From assembly GCF_000346505.1 (NCBI RefSeq), contig NZ_ANOH01000228.1, positions 28,995 through 92,994 on the forward strand: DNA of 64,000 bases, written 5' to 3'. How positions within the stretch are numbered: the stretch's first letter is position 1; every line of letters begins with the position of its first letter. The stretch comes from Aporhodopirellula sallentina SM41. Lineage in GTDB: Bacteria; Planctomycetota; Planctomycetia; Pirellulales; Pirellulaceae. Shown here piece by piece: positions 53,094 to 61,913 of the stretch. The notes below the pieces were generated by a model that worked only from the letters and a program-made list of their open reading frames with translations, was not told the origin of the DNA and ran no database searches. A program made the translations under genes and the position numbers.

Positions 53094-55690
53094 GACGACG
53101 GTACCTCGGCTTGATGATTCAGGAATGGTGGACTGGCGATGACTCTTTCGAGCAATTCGCCAACGCGATAGTGGTTCGGTTGAGCGGCGTCCAAGATCGC
53201 TTCGACGAAGCAACGATCCTGGGGTCGCAGTTCGCGGCCGATCGCAAACGCCATCATACGACGGACAGCGGTTTCGGCGAGCGAGCGTTCTTCGGTCTTG
53301 GCGAGCAACTGGGCGAGTTCGGCGGAACCTTCGAACCGGCGACCACCAGGCAACTCACCCGACGCATCACCGCGGGCAGGATCACTTTCATCACGAAGCC
53401 GCCCGAGATGGTCATAGTCCTCTAACCCAAATCCGAGTGCGTCCATCACACGATGACAGGATGCACACCCCGGATCGGCTCGGTGCAGTTCGAGTTGTTC
53501 GCGGAGGGTGGCGTCGGCGGAGGCGGTTTTCGTTTCCTCCAAACTCGGAATTCCGGGCGGGGCTTCCGGGGGAGGCGTGCCGAGAATGTTCTCCAGGATC
53601 CATTTCCCACGTTGTACGGGGGAATTCCGTGTCGGGTAACTCGTCAACAGCAGCACACCGGCGTGCCCGAGGATGCCGCGTCGCGGTTGCCCCTGCAGGC
53701 TGACTCGCATCGGCTCTTGGTCAGTCGCCCCGGAAGGAACATCGAGACCGTACCATTTTGCCAGCGGGCGAGAGACAAACGTCGTGTCGCTGGTCAGCAA
53801 CTCAGCGATCGGGCGGTTCTCTCGCAAAAGGTACAAGAACAACTGTTCGGTTTCTGCGGACAACATCGCCGGCGTGATCGGGAGCGTCTCGCCCGATTCC
53901 GAGTGGCCAGACGATCGCACCTTTGCGAACTCGTTGAGGTCGCGTTCGCTCAGATTGCCGAGCGCAAACCACTGCCGCGCGAACTGTTTTCCGAGAGAAG
54001 CCGACTTGGGATCGGCGAGCATTCGCCGGACATGCTTCAGTCGCTTTTTGGGATCAACGAGTTCGTTCCGTTTGGCTGCGTCGAGCAACTGCTCATCCGG
54101 CAAACTGCTCCACAGAAAGAACGACAATCGGCTGGCGAGCTGCGTTGACGAAAGCGGGATGTCTTCGCCCGAACTTGCCTTCTGACGAAGCTCCTCTGTT
54201 TCGGGGACTTCCACCCGGAACAGAAAACGCGGCGAAACCAGCACAGCCGAAATCGCCACGCGAATCGCCTCATAGTAGGAGTCGCCACGGTCGGTCATTT
54301 TCTTGACGACGTCGACATACGGCGTGATGTCCTCGTCGCTAACCTCACTACGAAACGCGCGACGCATCAACGGACGCAGGCAACTCCGCGCGGCCTTCTC
54401 GACTTCGACATATCGATCGCCGCGCCGCGACGGGACTCGGCCGAGCAACGCCTTCTGCCCAGGAGGCAGATCGCTGCGGGTGCGTGCACTCGGACCTTTG
54501 ACCACGATACTGCGGTACCGCGTCGAAAGCTCCTGTTCGTCAATGTTGCGATCGGTCTGCAACGCCCCTGGATTGCCCGATCGGCTTTGTGCGATTGTTT
54601 CCTCGGTCAGATTCGCAACCGTGTCGTTGACCGCGACGTCTATTTTCCATTCGTCACGATCCTTCACGTTTTCCAACTCGGAGGACGTCACGTTGGTGGC
54701 CTGAAAAAACAAACGATGTTTCCCAGGATCGAGCGTGATGCGAGTCGCGTCGTAGTCATCACTGCCGCGTCCCTCGCGATATTCCAGCTCAATGATTGCA
54801 CGCAGGATGCCTTCGTCGGAGTGCATCGTTGTGACCGTCTTGCCACGAGATTCGATTCGCGATGACCCGCGGACTTCGATGGTGTATTCGCCACGGACGG
54901 GAATTTCGACGTCGAACCATACGATCCCATCGGGCGCCACGTATCGTTGGCCGAACGCTCCCGTTCGGGTGTCGCCGATGACAAAAAGGTTTTCGCCGGC
55001 GTGTGTTTTGTCGATCTGAACGAGAGTGTCCGGATCAACGACGACCTGCGAGGTGATCTCGTCCGCCGCCGACAGGTATTTGTCCATCAACATCGTCGAT
55101 AAAGACAACACGTCGGCGTTGTTGTCAAAACCGCCTCCCACTTCGTCGGAAGGAAATGTGTCGGCGGGACGAAGGTCAGCGCCAAACAGATCACGGATCG
55201 CGTTGTTGTACTCGGCCCGATTGAGCCGGCGTGCCGTTGTCCGGCCAGGCCGAGGACGCAGATCGCAGGTCGCGTGGTAAACAACCGCGTCGAGCAGATC
55301 GGCGAGCTTCCGACGCTCCTCGGATTCGGGCAGTTCCGCGTCTTCGGGCGGCATCGCAGCGAACCGGATCATGCTGATCACGTCCACAGCCAACTCGCTG
55401 TGGCTCTGGATGCCGGCGAGAGAGTGAAACGAACTCAGGTCAACTTCCGCCTCGGCATAATCTGAACTGTGACAATCCAGACAATAGGTTTCCAACAGCG
55501 GCCATCCGTGCTCGAGCCACTCTTGCGAGGCGATCTGAGTCGGAGATTGCTCTGACACATCTGCCGCGTTGGCTTTCACAAACTGACCAACTGAGACCCA
55601 AACGCAGACCGCAACGAGGCTGTACCCCCACCGTCGCCGAAGCAACCTAGCGGCGGGCGCGCGATGGGGCGGATACTCGGAGGCCGGCAT
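53090..55690 (-). CDS. DUF1592-type protein with planctomycete cytochrome c motifs (second copy)
   Basis: An 866-residue exported protein parallel to that at 29446. After a signal (about 20-43, ending ANAAD) comes CLDCH (about residue 71) and MPPEDAELP, then DUF1587 (LNRAEYNNAIRDLFGADL), DUF1595 (CLRPLMRRAFRSEVSDED), DUF1592 (LASRLSFFLWSSLPDEQLL), DUF1588 (GILGHAGVLLLTSYPTRNSPVQRG) with CASCH, and DUF1585 at the end. It leads a two-gene operon with the DUF1552 gene; no ankyrin gene follows in this copy. The role is presumably redox-related and periplasmic, but not known. Confidence 0.9.
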   Translation of the reverse strand: MPASEYPPHRAPAARLLRRRWGYSLVAVCVWVSVGQFVKANAADVSEQSPTQIASQEWLEHGWPLLETYCLDCHSSDYAEAEVDLSSFHSLAGIQSHSELAVDVISMIRFAAMPPEDAELPESEERRKLADLLDAVVYHATCDLRPRPGRTTARRLNRAEYNNAIRDLFGADLRPADTFPSDEVGGGFDNNADVLSLSTMLMDKYLSAADEITSQVVVDPDTLVQIDKTHAGENLFVIGDTRTGAFGQRYVAPDGIVWFDVEIPVRGEYTIEVRGSSRIESRGKTVTTMHSDEGILRAIIELEYREGRGSDDYDATRITLDPGKHRLFFQATNVTSSELENVKDRDEWKIDVAVNDTVANLTEETIAQSRSGNPGALQTDRNIDEQELSTRYRSIVVKGPSARTRSDLPPGQKALLGRVPSRRGDRYVEVEKAARSCLRPLMRRAFRSEVSDEDITPYVDVVKKMTDRGDSYYEAIRVAISAVLVSPRFLFRVEVPETEELRQKASSGEDIPLSSTQLASRLSFFLWSSLPDEQLLDAAKRNELVDPKKRLKHVRRMLADPKSASLGKQFARQWFALGNLSERDLNEFAKVRSSGHSESGETLPITPAMLSAETEQLFLYLLRENRPIAELLTSDTTFVSRPLAKWYGLDVPSGATDQEPMRVSLQGQPRRGILGHAGVLLLTSYPTRNSPVQRGKWILENILGTPPPEAPPGIPSLEETKTASADATLREQLELHRADPGCASCHRVMDALGFGLEDYDHLGRLRDESDPARGDASGELPGGRRFEGSAELAQLLAKTEERSLAETAVRRMMAFAIGRELRPQDRCFVEAILDAAQPNHYRVGELLERVIASPPFLNHQAEVPSS

Positions 55691-56004
55691 AAGCAGTTCA
55701 CCCGAGAAGGCGAGTTGGTAGGAAGGCGGGAGGGGCCGACAAGGAAGTCAGCGGGGGGAGCATCGGAGGGAGGTTTCCGCTCAGACAAGCATGGTCATTC
55801 ACGCTTGCTGAACGTTTGCAATCCTACATGCCATCCGGTTCAGAGAGCCCTGCCAAGGGCAGTGTCGCCAATCGGCTGAACCGGATGGTGTGATCGGATC
55901 GAAATGCCACGAAACCGAGTGGCATCCCATTTCAAAGCTTATCGAAAGTCTCTACGTCGATGTCACGACGACATCGACACATTGAATCAGTCTGCCGAAG
56001 CAAA
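55691..56004. other. Intergenic 314 bp
   Basis: No gene seen. ATCCGGTTCAG and CTGAACCGGAT (about 55835 and 55875) form an 11-bp inverted pair around ATCGGC, a possible RNA hairpin between the operon promoter and the cupredoxin-like gene. Confidence 0.4.
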
Positions 56005-56808
56005 TCAGTCTGCGGAAACCGCGTCGGCTGGGACGAGGATATCGCCCAAGTCATTATCGCCGGCTTTCAAGTCGACTTCGAACCGTTGGCGACGCCAATC
56101 GGTTTCTTTTCCGCCGACTTTGACTTCATCAAGCTTACCACCTTCGAAACGAACCGCGAAAGTGATTTCTTTTCCTGCGGGCAGTCCTTCAATCACGATG
56201 TTGCCATCTTCGTCACTAACGTCCGCGAACGGGTGTTCGAGAACAACAACGTAGGCTCGCATCCACGGGTGAATGTTGCAGTCAACTGGAATCGGCGCGG
56301 GCTCTTCTTCTTCGAGAGCGATTTCCTTTTCTTGTCCCGATGGGATCATCAGGTTCTGCGCGGTGTTCCGGATGAAGTTCAAGTTGGCGTTGTGGCCGAC
56401 CGGATCGGGGTTGGTGATTTTCAACGTGTCGCCGGTTTGTGCGACAACAACGTGTGGCTCAAATCGGCACTCGTCGTTGGCGAGCACGTGGGTCTTGGTG
56501 CCTGGGCCGGTTTTTGGAAGGTCATCACCGCTCGATCGCGTGTAAACGTGAACGATAACGTTTTGAATTCCTTTGTTCGTTGGATTGATGATCAGCTTTT
56601 CATTCGGAATCACGTGCTTGCCGCAGAACTCGCGATCTTTGTTCGGATCGATGTTATCGACCGAAGGAGGCGTGCCGTCATAGACGAACCGCATTTTGAG
56701 AGTCGCATCTTGAGCAGGGGCGACGGCAGCTCCGCCGAGCAACGCTGACATGCAACACACGGTTGCGAGAACGCGACTCGATCGAACGAGAGGATTTTGA
56801 AACGCCAA
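56005..56808 (-). CDS. Exported cupredoxin-like copper protein
   Basis: A 267-residue protein with a signal peptide (about 1-33, ending APAQ). The middle is a cupredoxin-like barrel with the ligand set His139 (PVGHNANL), Cys177, His180 (VDCNIHPWM) and Met183, as in plastocyanin-type type I copper sites. The order suits blue-copper electron transfer. A C-terminal carboxypeptidase-regulatory-like domain (about 193-255, SDEDGNIVIEGLPAGKEITFAVRFEGG) follows. Similar proteins are often labelled methylamine utilisation proteins without evidence for that role. It stands alone. Confidence 0.82.
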   Translation of the reverse strand: MAFQNPLVRSSRVLATVCCMSALLGGAAVAPAQDATLKMRFVYDGTPPSVDNIDPNKDREFCGKHVIPNEKLIINPTNKGIQNVIVHVYTRSSGDDLPKTGPGTKTHVLANDECRFEPHVVVAQTGDTLKITNPDPVGHNANLNFIRNTAQNLMIPSGQEKEIALEEEEPAPIPVDCNIHPWMRAYVVVLEHPFADVSDEDGNIVIEGLPAGKEITFAVRFEGGKLDEVKVGGKETDWRRQRFEVDLKAGDNDLGDILVPADAVSAD

Positions 56809-57278
56809 GGGAAATTCTCCAGTTGTTGTGAGGCATTTGCCCCGTGACTCAGCCTGTCGCTTTTCAGAGAACAGGATTCATCAACGAGGTACAAACGGTT
56901 TCGAGATAGTCGGTCTGATTTTCTTTCGTTGACGACGGGTTGGCAGAAAGTTGCCAGCCGAACAATCGACAGCGAAGAATGGCCGGTACAGCCACCCTCA
57001 TCGTACGCAGTTTACCAGGAGAAAACGGGCCCCGGGTAAAAGGCTAGCGGGGAGACATGTTACCGGGGGGACGGGATTCCGGGAAAACAGGGCTTTTCGG
57101 CCAACACGACTCGCTCGGCAGAGCGTCGTGATTCGGTCCAAAATCGGCCCGGTGAGGTGGGAAAGGGGGTTAGGCGGGATTATGGCGCACCTGGGCGGGC
57201 CAACGCTGGTCATTGTAGACGTTTGCAATAGAATGTCCAATCCGATTCTATCGACTCTCGACTCGCAGGATGTCTCCC
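56809..57278. other. Intergenic 470 bp
   Basis: No gene with normal composition on either strand. It must hold the divergent promoters of the cupredoxin-like gene and the FmdB gene. Confidence 0.4.
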
Positions 57279-57506
57279 ATGCCACTGTACGAATATCAAT
57301 GTGATCGCTGTCGTGAAACCAAGGAAATTCTCGTTCGGAATCCGAACGAACAACCGTCCTGCCCCGATTGCGGCAACGACCAAATCGAACGCCAATTAAG
57401 CGTTCCGGCCGCTCCCGCGATGGCAAATTCGCTGCCTGTCAGCGGTGGCAGAGCCGCGGAAGCATGCGACCAGCCACGCTGTTGCGGCGGCGGATGCCAA
57501 ATTTAG
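57279..57506 (+). CDS. FmdB-family zinc-ribbon protein
   Basis: A 75-residue protein starting MPLYEYQCDRC, the standard opening of the FmdB/CxxC-CxxC regulatory zinc ribbon: C-D-R-C (8-11) and C-P-D-C (about 28-31), with GNDQIERQLS after it. A Cys-rich end (CDQPRCCGGGC) adds a possible second metal site. The ATG at 57279 is chosen over one three codons upstream because the family begins exactly there and AGGA lies 8 nt upstream. Function in bacteria is poorly known; transcription control is assumed. Confidence 0.85.
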   Translation: MPLYEYQCDRCRETKEILVRNPNEQPSCPDCGNDQIERQLSVPAAPAMANSLPVSGGRAAEACDQPRCCGGGCQI

Positions 57507-57680
57507 GCAGCAAAAAGCCGGCCTATCCGGAAGAGACGGCTTAACCGGCAAAGTTTACCAGATTTGCTCAACCGTTCTGATCATCACGCCCGATACTCGT
57601 ATTGGGCGTTTATTTTGCGCGGACGCTCTTGGCTCGCCCGATCGAGGCACGCCGCACTGCAATGGAATGGACCAGGTTGA

Positions 57681-59660
57681 ATGAACTCTGCGATGAACCA
57701 TCAATCCGATCAAAAACTCGTTTGGCGTGTATGGGGCCCCGGTGTCTGGCGATCCCTCTCGCGACCGGCGTTTCGACCTCAACCCGAGTTGCGATGCGCC
57801 GTGACGCTGGGAATCACGTTGTGCGTTGCCATTTCGGTCCCCAACGTTACCTCGGCCCAGGTCCGCACGAAGGCGCCCGATCGGGGCACCTACAATCCGA
57901 GCGGCGGCCCGTCGACTCCTCCTCCAGCACCGACAACGAGGGGATACCGTTCTTCGTCCGTTCCTGCGGTGACGGAGGAAACCTACGAAACAACCAATGA
58001 TCTCGCGGGCGAAAACCAACTGGTCGAACCGGTCGTCCTCCAACCACTGCCCTCGCTCGCTCGTCGGGCCGGCGCACGGGTACATCCGGCATCCGGTGGC
58101 GACCAATCCGACGCGGCTGAAACGCGAGTCGCGACAAGTCCCAAACTGCGAGAGGTCCGCGATCCGCGGGCGATTCGATTGAGCCAGGTCGGCTCGGAAG
58201 ACTCGGTCTCGCAGTCCACCGGACGTGTCGGCGGACCGCTCGTTCAAGCGGCGTCGTTCGAAAGGCCATCGGGCAACAACGACTCGACTCCGACGCTGCA
58301 TTCACCACAAACCCGTCGGGTGATCGGCCGACAACTCAATCCAAACGGAACTCGCCCCCGTGTCACCACCCGGCAACGCGAGACATTAATCCATCAACCA
58401 TTGACCGATGCCGTCCACGCCCAAGTAGTCGGGTCAGGTACCAGCGGTTGGACCGGAGAGCAGTGGGACGACAGTTACGTAGTCGCGTGCGACGGATGCG
58501 GAGGCGTCGGTTGCGATAGCTGCGACGGGTTGTACGGCGGTTGCGACGGATATTGTGACGACGGATGCGACAGTTGCGGACACTACGGTGGGCACAGCAA
58601 CGCATCATTGTGCTTCGATCCGTGCAGATGGTTCGGCTCGGTTGAATTGCTGCTGCTGTTCCGTGACGGTGACTTGATCCCGTCTTTGGTCACCACCAGT
58701 CCAGCCGGAACCAGCGGTGACGTCGCCGGCGAACTGCCCGACGCAACCACACTTTTTGGTGGCGAGAATTTCTTCAAAGACATGACTGCCGGTGGACGCG
58801 TGACACTGGGAACGTGGTTGGACAACTGCCAAAGTCGCAGCCTCGTGTTTCGCGGATGGACGTCAACAGAATCCGATGACGCGTTTAGTGCTCGAGAGGA
58901 AATCAACAGCGGTGGCATCTTAGCCGTCCCGCTGACAACGGCAGACGCGGCCAACGCGGCACTGATCGCGTTCCCCGATTCGGATGAAGACTTTGGCCGC
59001 TTCGGATCGGTGAGTGCTTCGGCGAGCAGCAACGTGTTCGGCGGTGACATCTCTGTTCGCCAGTTTTGGACAGGCGGACTCGGCACCACGTTTGACATCT
59101 TTTATGGCTATCAATACATGCGGCTAGAGGAAGACCTGACATTGTCGACCTCGAGCACCAAAACGCAGGACCCGTTCCCAGACGCGATCGGTTCCAACTT
59201 GTCGACAACGGACATGTTCGAGGCACACAACGAATTTCATGGTGGCCAAATCGGCATGGCCGGTCGGTACCGCGAAGGTTGCTGGAGCTTCGATTGGCTC
59301 GGCAAACTCGGCTTCGGCCAAGTCCGTCGTTCCGCCGTCCGCCGCGGCAGTTCGGTCATCACGACCGACACGCCTCCGTCGAGCGTGCTCGACACCGGAT
59401 TGCTGATCAACGACACCAACAGCGGTTCCTTCGAAAACAGCACGTTCGGTTGGGTCCCCGAATTTGACATGTCGATCGGTTGGCACAAATACCCACGCTT
59501 CGACGTCACCTTCGGATACAACATCATCGCGATGACGGATGCCGTTCGGTTGTCAGGCGTGATGGATCCGGTCAACACCAGCGACACGCCCCGCACCACG
59601 CTCGTCGACGACACGTTCTTCATGCAGGGCATCCACTTCGGAATCCGGCACGTCTACTAA
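57681..59660 (+). CDS. BBP7-family outer membrane beta-barrel protein
   Basis: A 659-residue protein. A long basic N-region precedes a signal-like hydrophobic stretch (about 37-56, ending TSAQ). Residues 60-260 are disordered and Pro/Ser/Thr-rich. A Cys/Gly/Asp-rich patch follows at about 271-302 (CDGCGGVGCDSCDG, CDDGCDSCG), then the BBP7 domain: WFGSVELLLLFRDGDL (about 314), strands to the end and the terminal HFGIRHVY that suits insertion by the Bam machinery. BBP7 is a planctomycete-specific family thought to lie in the outer membrane. A dispersed repeat with inverted ends starts 24 bp past the stop. Confidence 0.85.
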   Translation: MNSAMNHQSDQKLVWRVWGPGVWRSLSRPAFRPQPELRCAVTLGITLCVAISVPNVTSAQVRTKAPDRGTYNPSGGPSTPPPAPTTRGYRSSSVPAVTEETYETTNDLAGENQLVEPVVLQPLPSLARRAGARVHPASGGDQSDAAETRVATSPKLREVRDPRAIRLSQVGSEDSVSQSTGRVGGPLVQAASFERPSGNNDSTPTLHSPQTRRVIGRQLNPNGTRPRVTTRQRETLIHQPLTDAVHAQVVGSGTSGWTGEQWDDSYVVACDGCGGVGCDSCDGLYGGCDGYCDDGCDSCGHYGGHSNASLCFDPCRWFGSVELLLLFRDGDLIPSLVTTSPAGTSGDVAGELPDATTLFGGENFFKDMTAGGRVTLGTWLDNCQSRSLVFRGWTSTESDDAFSAREEINSGGILAVPLTTADAANAALIAFPDSDEDFGRFGSVSASASSNVFGGDISVRQFWTGGLGTTFDIFYGYQYMRLEEDLTLSTSSTKTQDPFPDAIGSNLSTTDMFEAHNEFHGGQIGMAGRYREGCWSFDWLGKLGFGQVRRSAVRRGSSVITTDTPPSSVLDTGLLINDTNSGSFENSTFGWVPEFDMSIGWHKYPRFDVTFGYNIIAMTDAVRLSGVMDPVNTSDTPRTTLVDDTFFMQGIHFGIRHVY

Positions 59661-59683
59661 GGCGTTTCCCAAAAAGATCTCGT

Positions 59684-59806
59684 GATGCGTCACGATCATG
59701 AATTACGGGTTGAGGCCGTATCGAAAATCGCCAAGACTTTTGGTGATTCACGGGCTCTTCCGTAGCTCTCGGCGAGTTTCGCTACCCAAAACTTTGCTGA
59801 CGCACC
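59684..59806 (+). repeat. Copy 2 of the ~125-bp dispersed repeat with inverted ends
   Basis: Bounded by GATGCGTCA (59684-59692) and TGACGCACC (59798-59806), ends inverted with one mismatch. The interior matches 34862-34987, e.g. CGCCAAGACTTT(T/C)GGTGATT and GGCGAGTT.CGCTACCC. It lies 24 bp past the BBP7 stop, in the same orientation. Confidence 0.75.
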
Positions 59807-60160
59807 GCTAACCGATGTCGCCAGACGATTCAGGAGTCTGAATTCAGCCGAATCCAGCTGTGTGGATCGGACAGGTCGAATTCCGAAATGCTCTCGACCA
59901 GACGTGTGCGGTCGGCGGACTCGGTACGGGCGACCACCTGCCGAGCGGCCCCGACGCCGTGATCTTCGGCGTTTTTTCGCGGAAACACGTCTTTCTGCGA
60001 AAACGATGGGCGGGGAACACATTTTGGCGTCTCGGATCCCGACTCGACGCGGCAAAACCGCCCGGAAAGTCAGTGGGTCTATTCTTCCTTCGTTGCTCTG
60101 CTATTAAAGTAAGCGTCGTTTCACGAATTTCGAACGCCAACTGAATAGATCGAGAGAAGA
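59807..60160. other. Intergenic 354 bp upstream of the epimerase gene
   Basis: No gene. CGATGTCGCCAGAC near 59813 is a fragment of the 39.4/43.0 kb repeat family. The promoter of the epimerase-methyltransferase pair should be near the right end. Confidence 0.4.
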
Positions 60161-61189
60161 ATGCCACAGGGGAGACTACTGATCACAGGAGCGACGGGAA
60201 TGGTCGGCAGTTTGCTGATGGCCCGCGCACTCGAAGAAGGATACACGGTCCGCGCCATGGTCCGCCCGACCAGCAACCGGGCCGCGTTCGAAGGCCTCGA
60301 TGTGGAACTTTTCGAGGCAGATCTCGCCGATCCCGAGTCCTTGCCGGCCGCACTCGAAGGAGTCGACTACGTGGTCAACACGGCCGCCCACGTCGGCGAC
60401 TGGGGCCCGGCAGAGAAGTTTCGTGCGATCAATGTGGTTGCGTTGGAAGCGATGCTGATCGCCGCCCGCAAGTACGGCCAGCTCAAACGATGGGTCCAAA
60501 TCAGTTCCCTCGGAGTCTACGCGGCAACCCATCACTACGGCACCGACGAAACCACACCGCCGGATCTGACCGGGTTGGATGGATACACCGCGACGAAAGC
60601 GGAAGCCGAAGTCCTCCTCAACAAAACGATCAAAGCAGATCAATTTCCCGCCACCATCATTCGGCCCGGCTTCATCTACGGTCCGGGGGATCGTCACGTC
60701 GTGCCGCGCATCATCGAACGGCTCGCAGCCGGACAAATGAAGTTGATTGGCGACGGCCAGAAGATGCTCAACAACACCTACGCCGGCAATCTCGTCGACG
60801 GGATCATGTTGGCTCTTGAGAAAGAGGAAGCGATCGGCGAAACGTTCAACATTCGCGACTCGCGTCTGGTATCTCGTGAAGAATTCGTCGGTGCGATCGC
60901 CGACTACATGGGGTTGCCGATGCCGAAGAAGGTGCCCGAGTGGCTGGCTCGCAGTGCCGTCGGCTTCATCGAAGGCTTCGCAAAACTGCGTGGAGCAACC
61001 GAAGCACCGCTGCTGACAAATGCTCGCATCAAGTTCCTGTGTCTCAACCTCGATTTCTCTATCGCAAAGGCACAGCAAAAACTCGGCTATGAGCCCAAAA
61101 CGGATTTTCGCGACGGAATCAAAACAGCGTTGGACTGGGCGGCTAGCGAAGGCCTGATCAGTCCTGCGGCAAGTCGCAAGGCAGGTTAA
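60161..61189 (+). CDS. NAD-dependent epimerase/dehydratase (extended SDR)
   Basis: A 342-residue extended short-chain dehydrogenase/reductase. The Rossmann glycine motif is GATGMVG (10-16); Tyr142 and Lys146 (GYTATKAEAE) form the catalytic YxxxK with Ser115/116 upstream (QISSLGVY). RPGFIYGPGD and the C-terminal half place it near the 3-beta-HSD/sterol-dehydrogenase and sugar-epimerase groups. Substrate unknown. The methyltransferase gene starts 5 bp after its stop, so the two form an operon. Confidence 0.88.
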   Translation: MPQGRLLITGATGMVGSLLMARALEEGYTVRAMVRPTSNRAAFEGLDVELFEADLADPESLPAALEGVDYVVNTAAHVGDWGPAEKFRAINVVALEAMLIAARKYGQLKRWVQISSLGVYAATHHYGTDETTPPDLTGLDGYTATKAEAEVLLNKTIKADQFPATIIRPGFIYGPGDRHVVPRIIERLAAGQMKLIGDGQKMLNNTYAGNLVDGIMLALEKEEAIGETFNIRDSRLVSREEFVGAIADYMGLPMPKKVPEWLARSAVGFIEGFAKLRGATEAPLLTNARIKFLCLNLDFSIAKAQQKLGYEPKTDFRDGIKTALDWAASEGLISPAASRKAG

Positions 61190-61194
61190 CTGCC

Positions 61195-61875
61195 ATGCCT
61201 CCGATCGTTCAAAGGTCGCTCTTTGCGTTGTATTATCCGTACTGTGGGATGGTAGCCAGAATCCTACCCAACATTACGCTCGACGGTCTCAAGCTGCGCG
61301 TGCTGCCTGGCGTCTACAAGCCGCTCGATAGCGAACACCATCTAATCGATTTTATCGAAGCGGACAAACGAGTTTTGGACGTCGGTTGTGGATCCGGTGT
61401 CATCACGGTGTTTGCCGCTCTCAAAAGCAAACACGTCACCGCGATCGACATCAGCCCGCGAGCGATCGAGAACACGAGGCAGAATTGCCAGACGCACAAC
61501 ATCGAAAACGTAACGATCAAACAAAGCAACATGTATGCGGAAGTCGAGGACGAGCGTTTCGACTACATCATGAGTTACCCGCCTCTCTACGAAGGTGCTT
61601 TTGAATCTCAAGACCAGCAGTGGTGCACGTCGAATAACTTCGTTCAAGATCTCTTCAAAGGTGCCTCAGAACACCTTGAACCGGGCGGCAAGTTGATCGT
61701 CCTGCTGCCAAAGAATTTCCGCGTCTCACCGATGGAACTGAGCCAACAATACAAGCTCGAATTCGAATCGGCGGTCGCCCACCACAACCGTTCATTCGCG
61801 ACGCGGTTGCACGGGTTGCCCTATCTTCATTTCAACATGAACAACCACGTGTTTACCTTCCGCCGTTTGCCATAA
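61195..61875 (+). CDS. Class I SAM-dependent methyltransferase
   Basis: A 226-residue protein with the SAM motif I LDVGCGSGVITVFAA (about 61-75), motif II TAIDISPRAIENTRQNC (about 82-98) and a motif IV reading MSYPPL (about 125-130). The pattern resembles the RsmC/PrmC type, where motif IV is normally NPPY or NPPF; here Ser-Tyr replaces Asn, so the methyl acceptor may not be an amide or exocyclic amine. About 55 residues precede the SAM domain. It is the second gene of the pair with the SDR gene. Confidence 0.85.
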   Translation: MPPIVQRSLFALYYPYCGMVARILPNITLDGLKLRVLPGVYKPLDSEHHLIDFIEADKRVLDVGCGSGVITVFAALKSKHVTAIDISPRAIENTRQNCQTHNIENVTIKQSNMYAEVEDERFDYIMSYPPLYEGAFESQDQQWCTSNNFVQDLFKGASEHLEPGGKLIVLLPKNFRVSPMELSQQYKLEFESAVAHHNRSFATRLHGLPYLHFNMNNHVFTFRRLP

Positions 61876-61913
61876 CGGCACGCTCGATCAATACAGACGC
61901 CGCGGCGAAGCCC

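Noticed and set aside
60176..61078. 300-codon open frame antisense to the SDR gene
   Set aside because: The sense frame has the Rossmann and YxxxK motifs; the antisense one has none.
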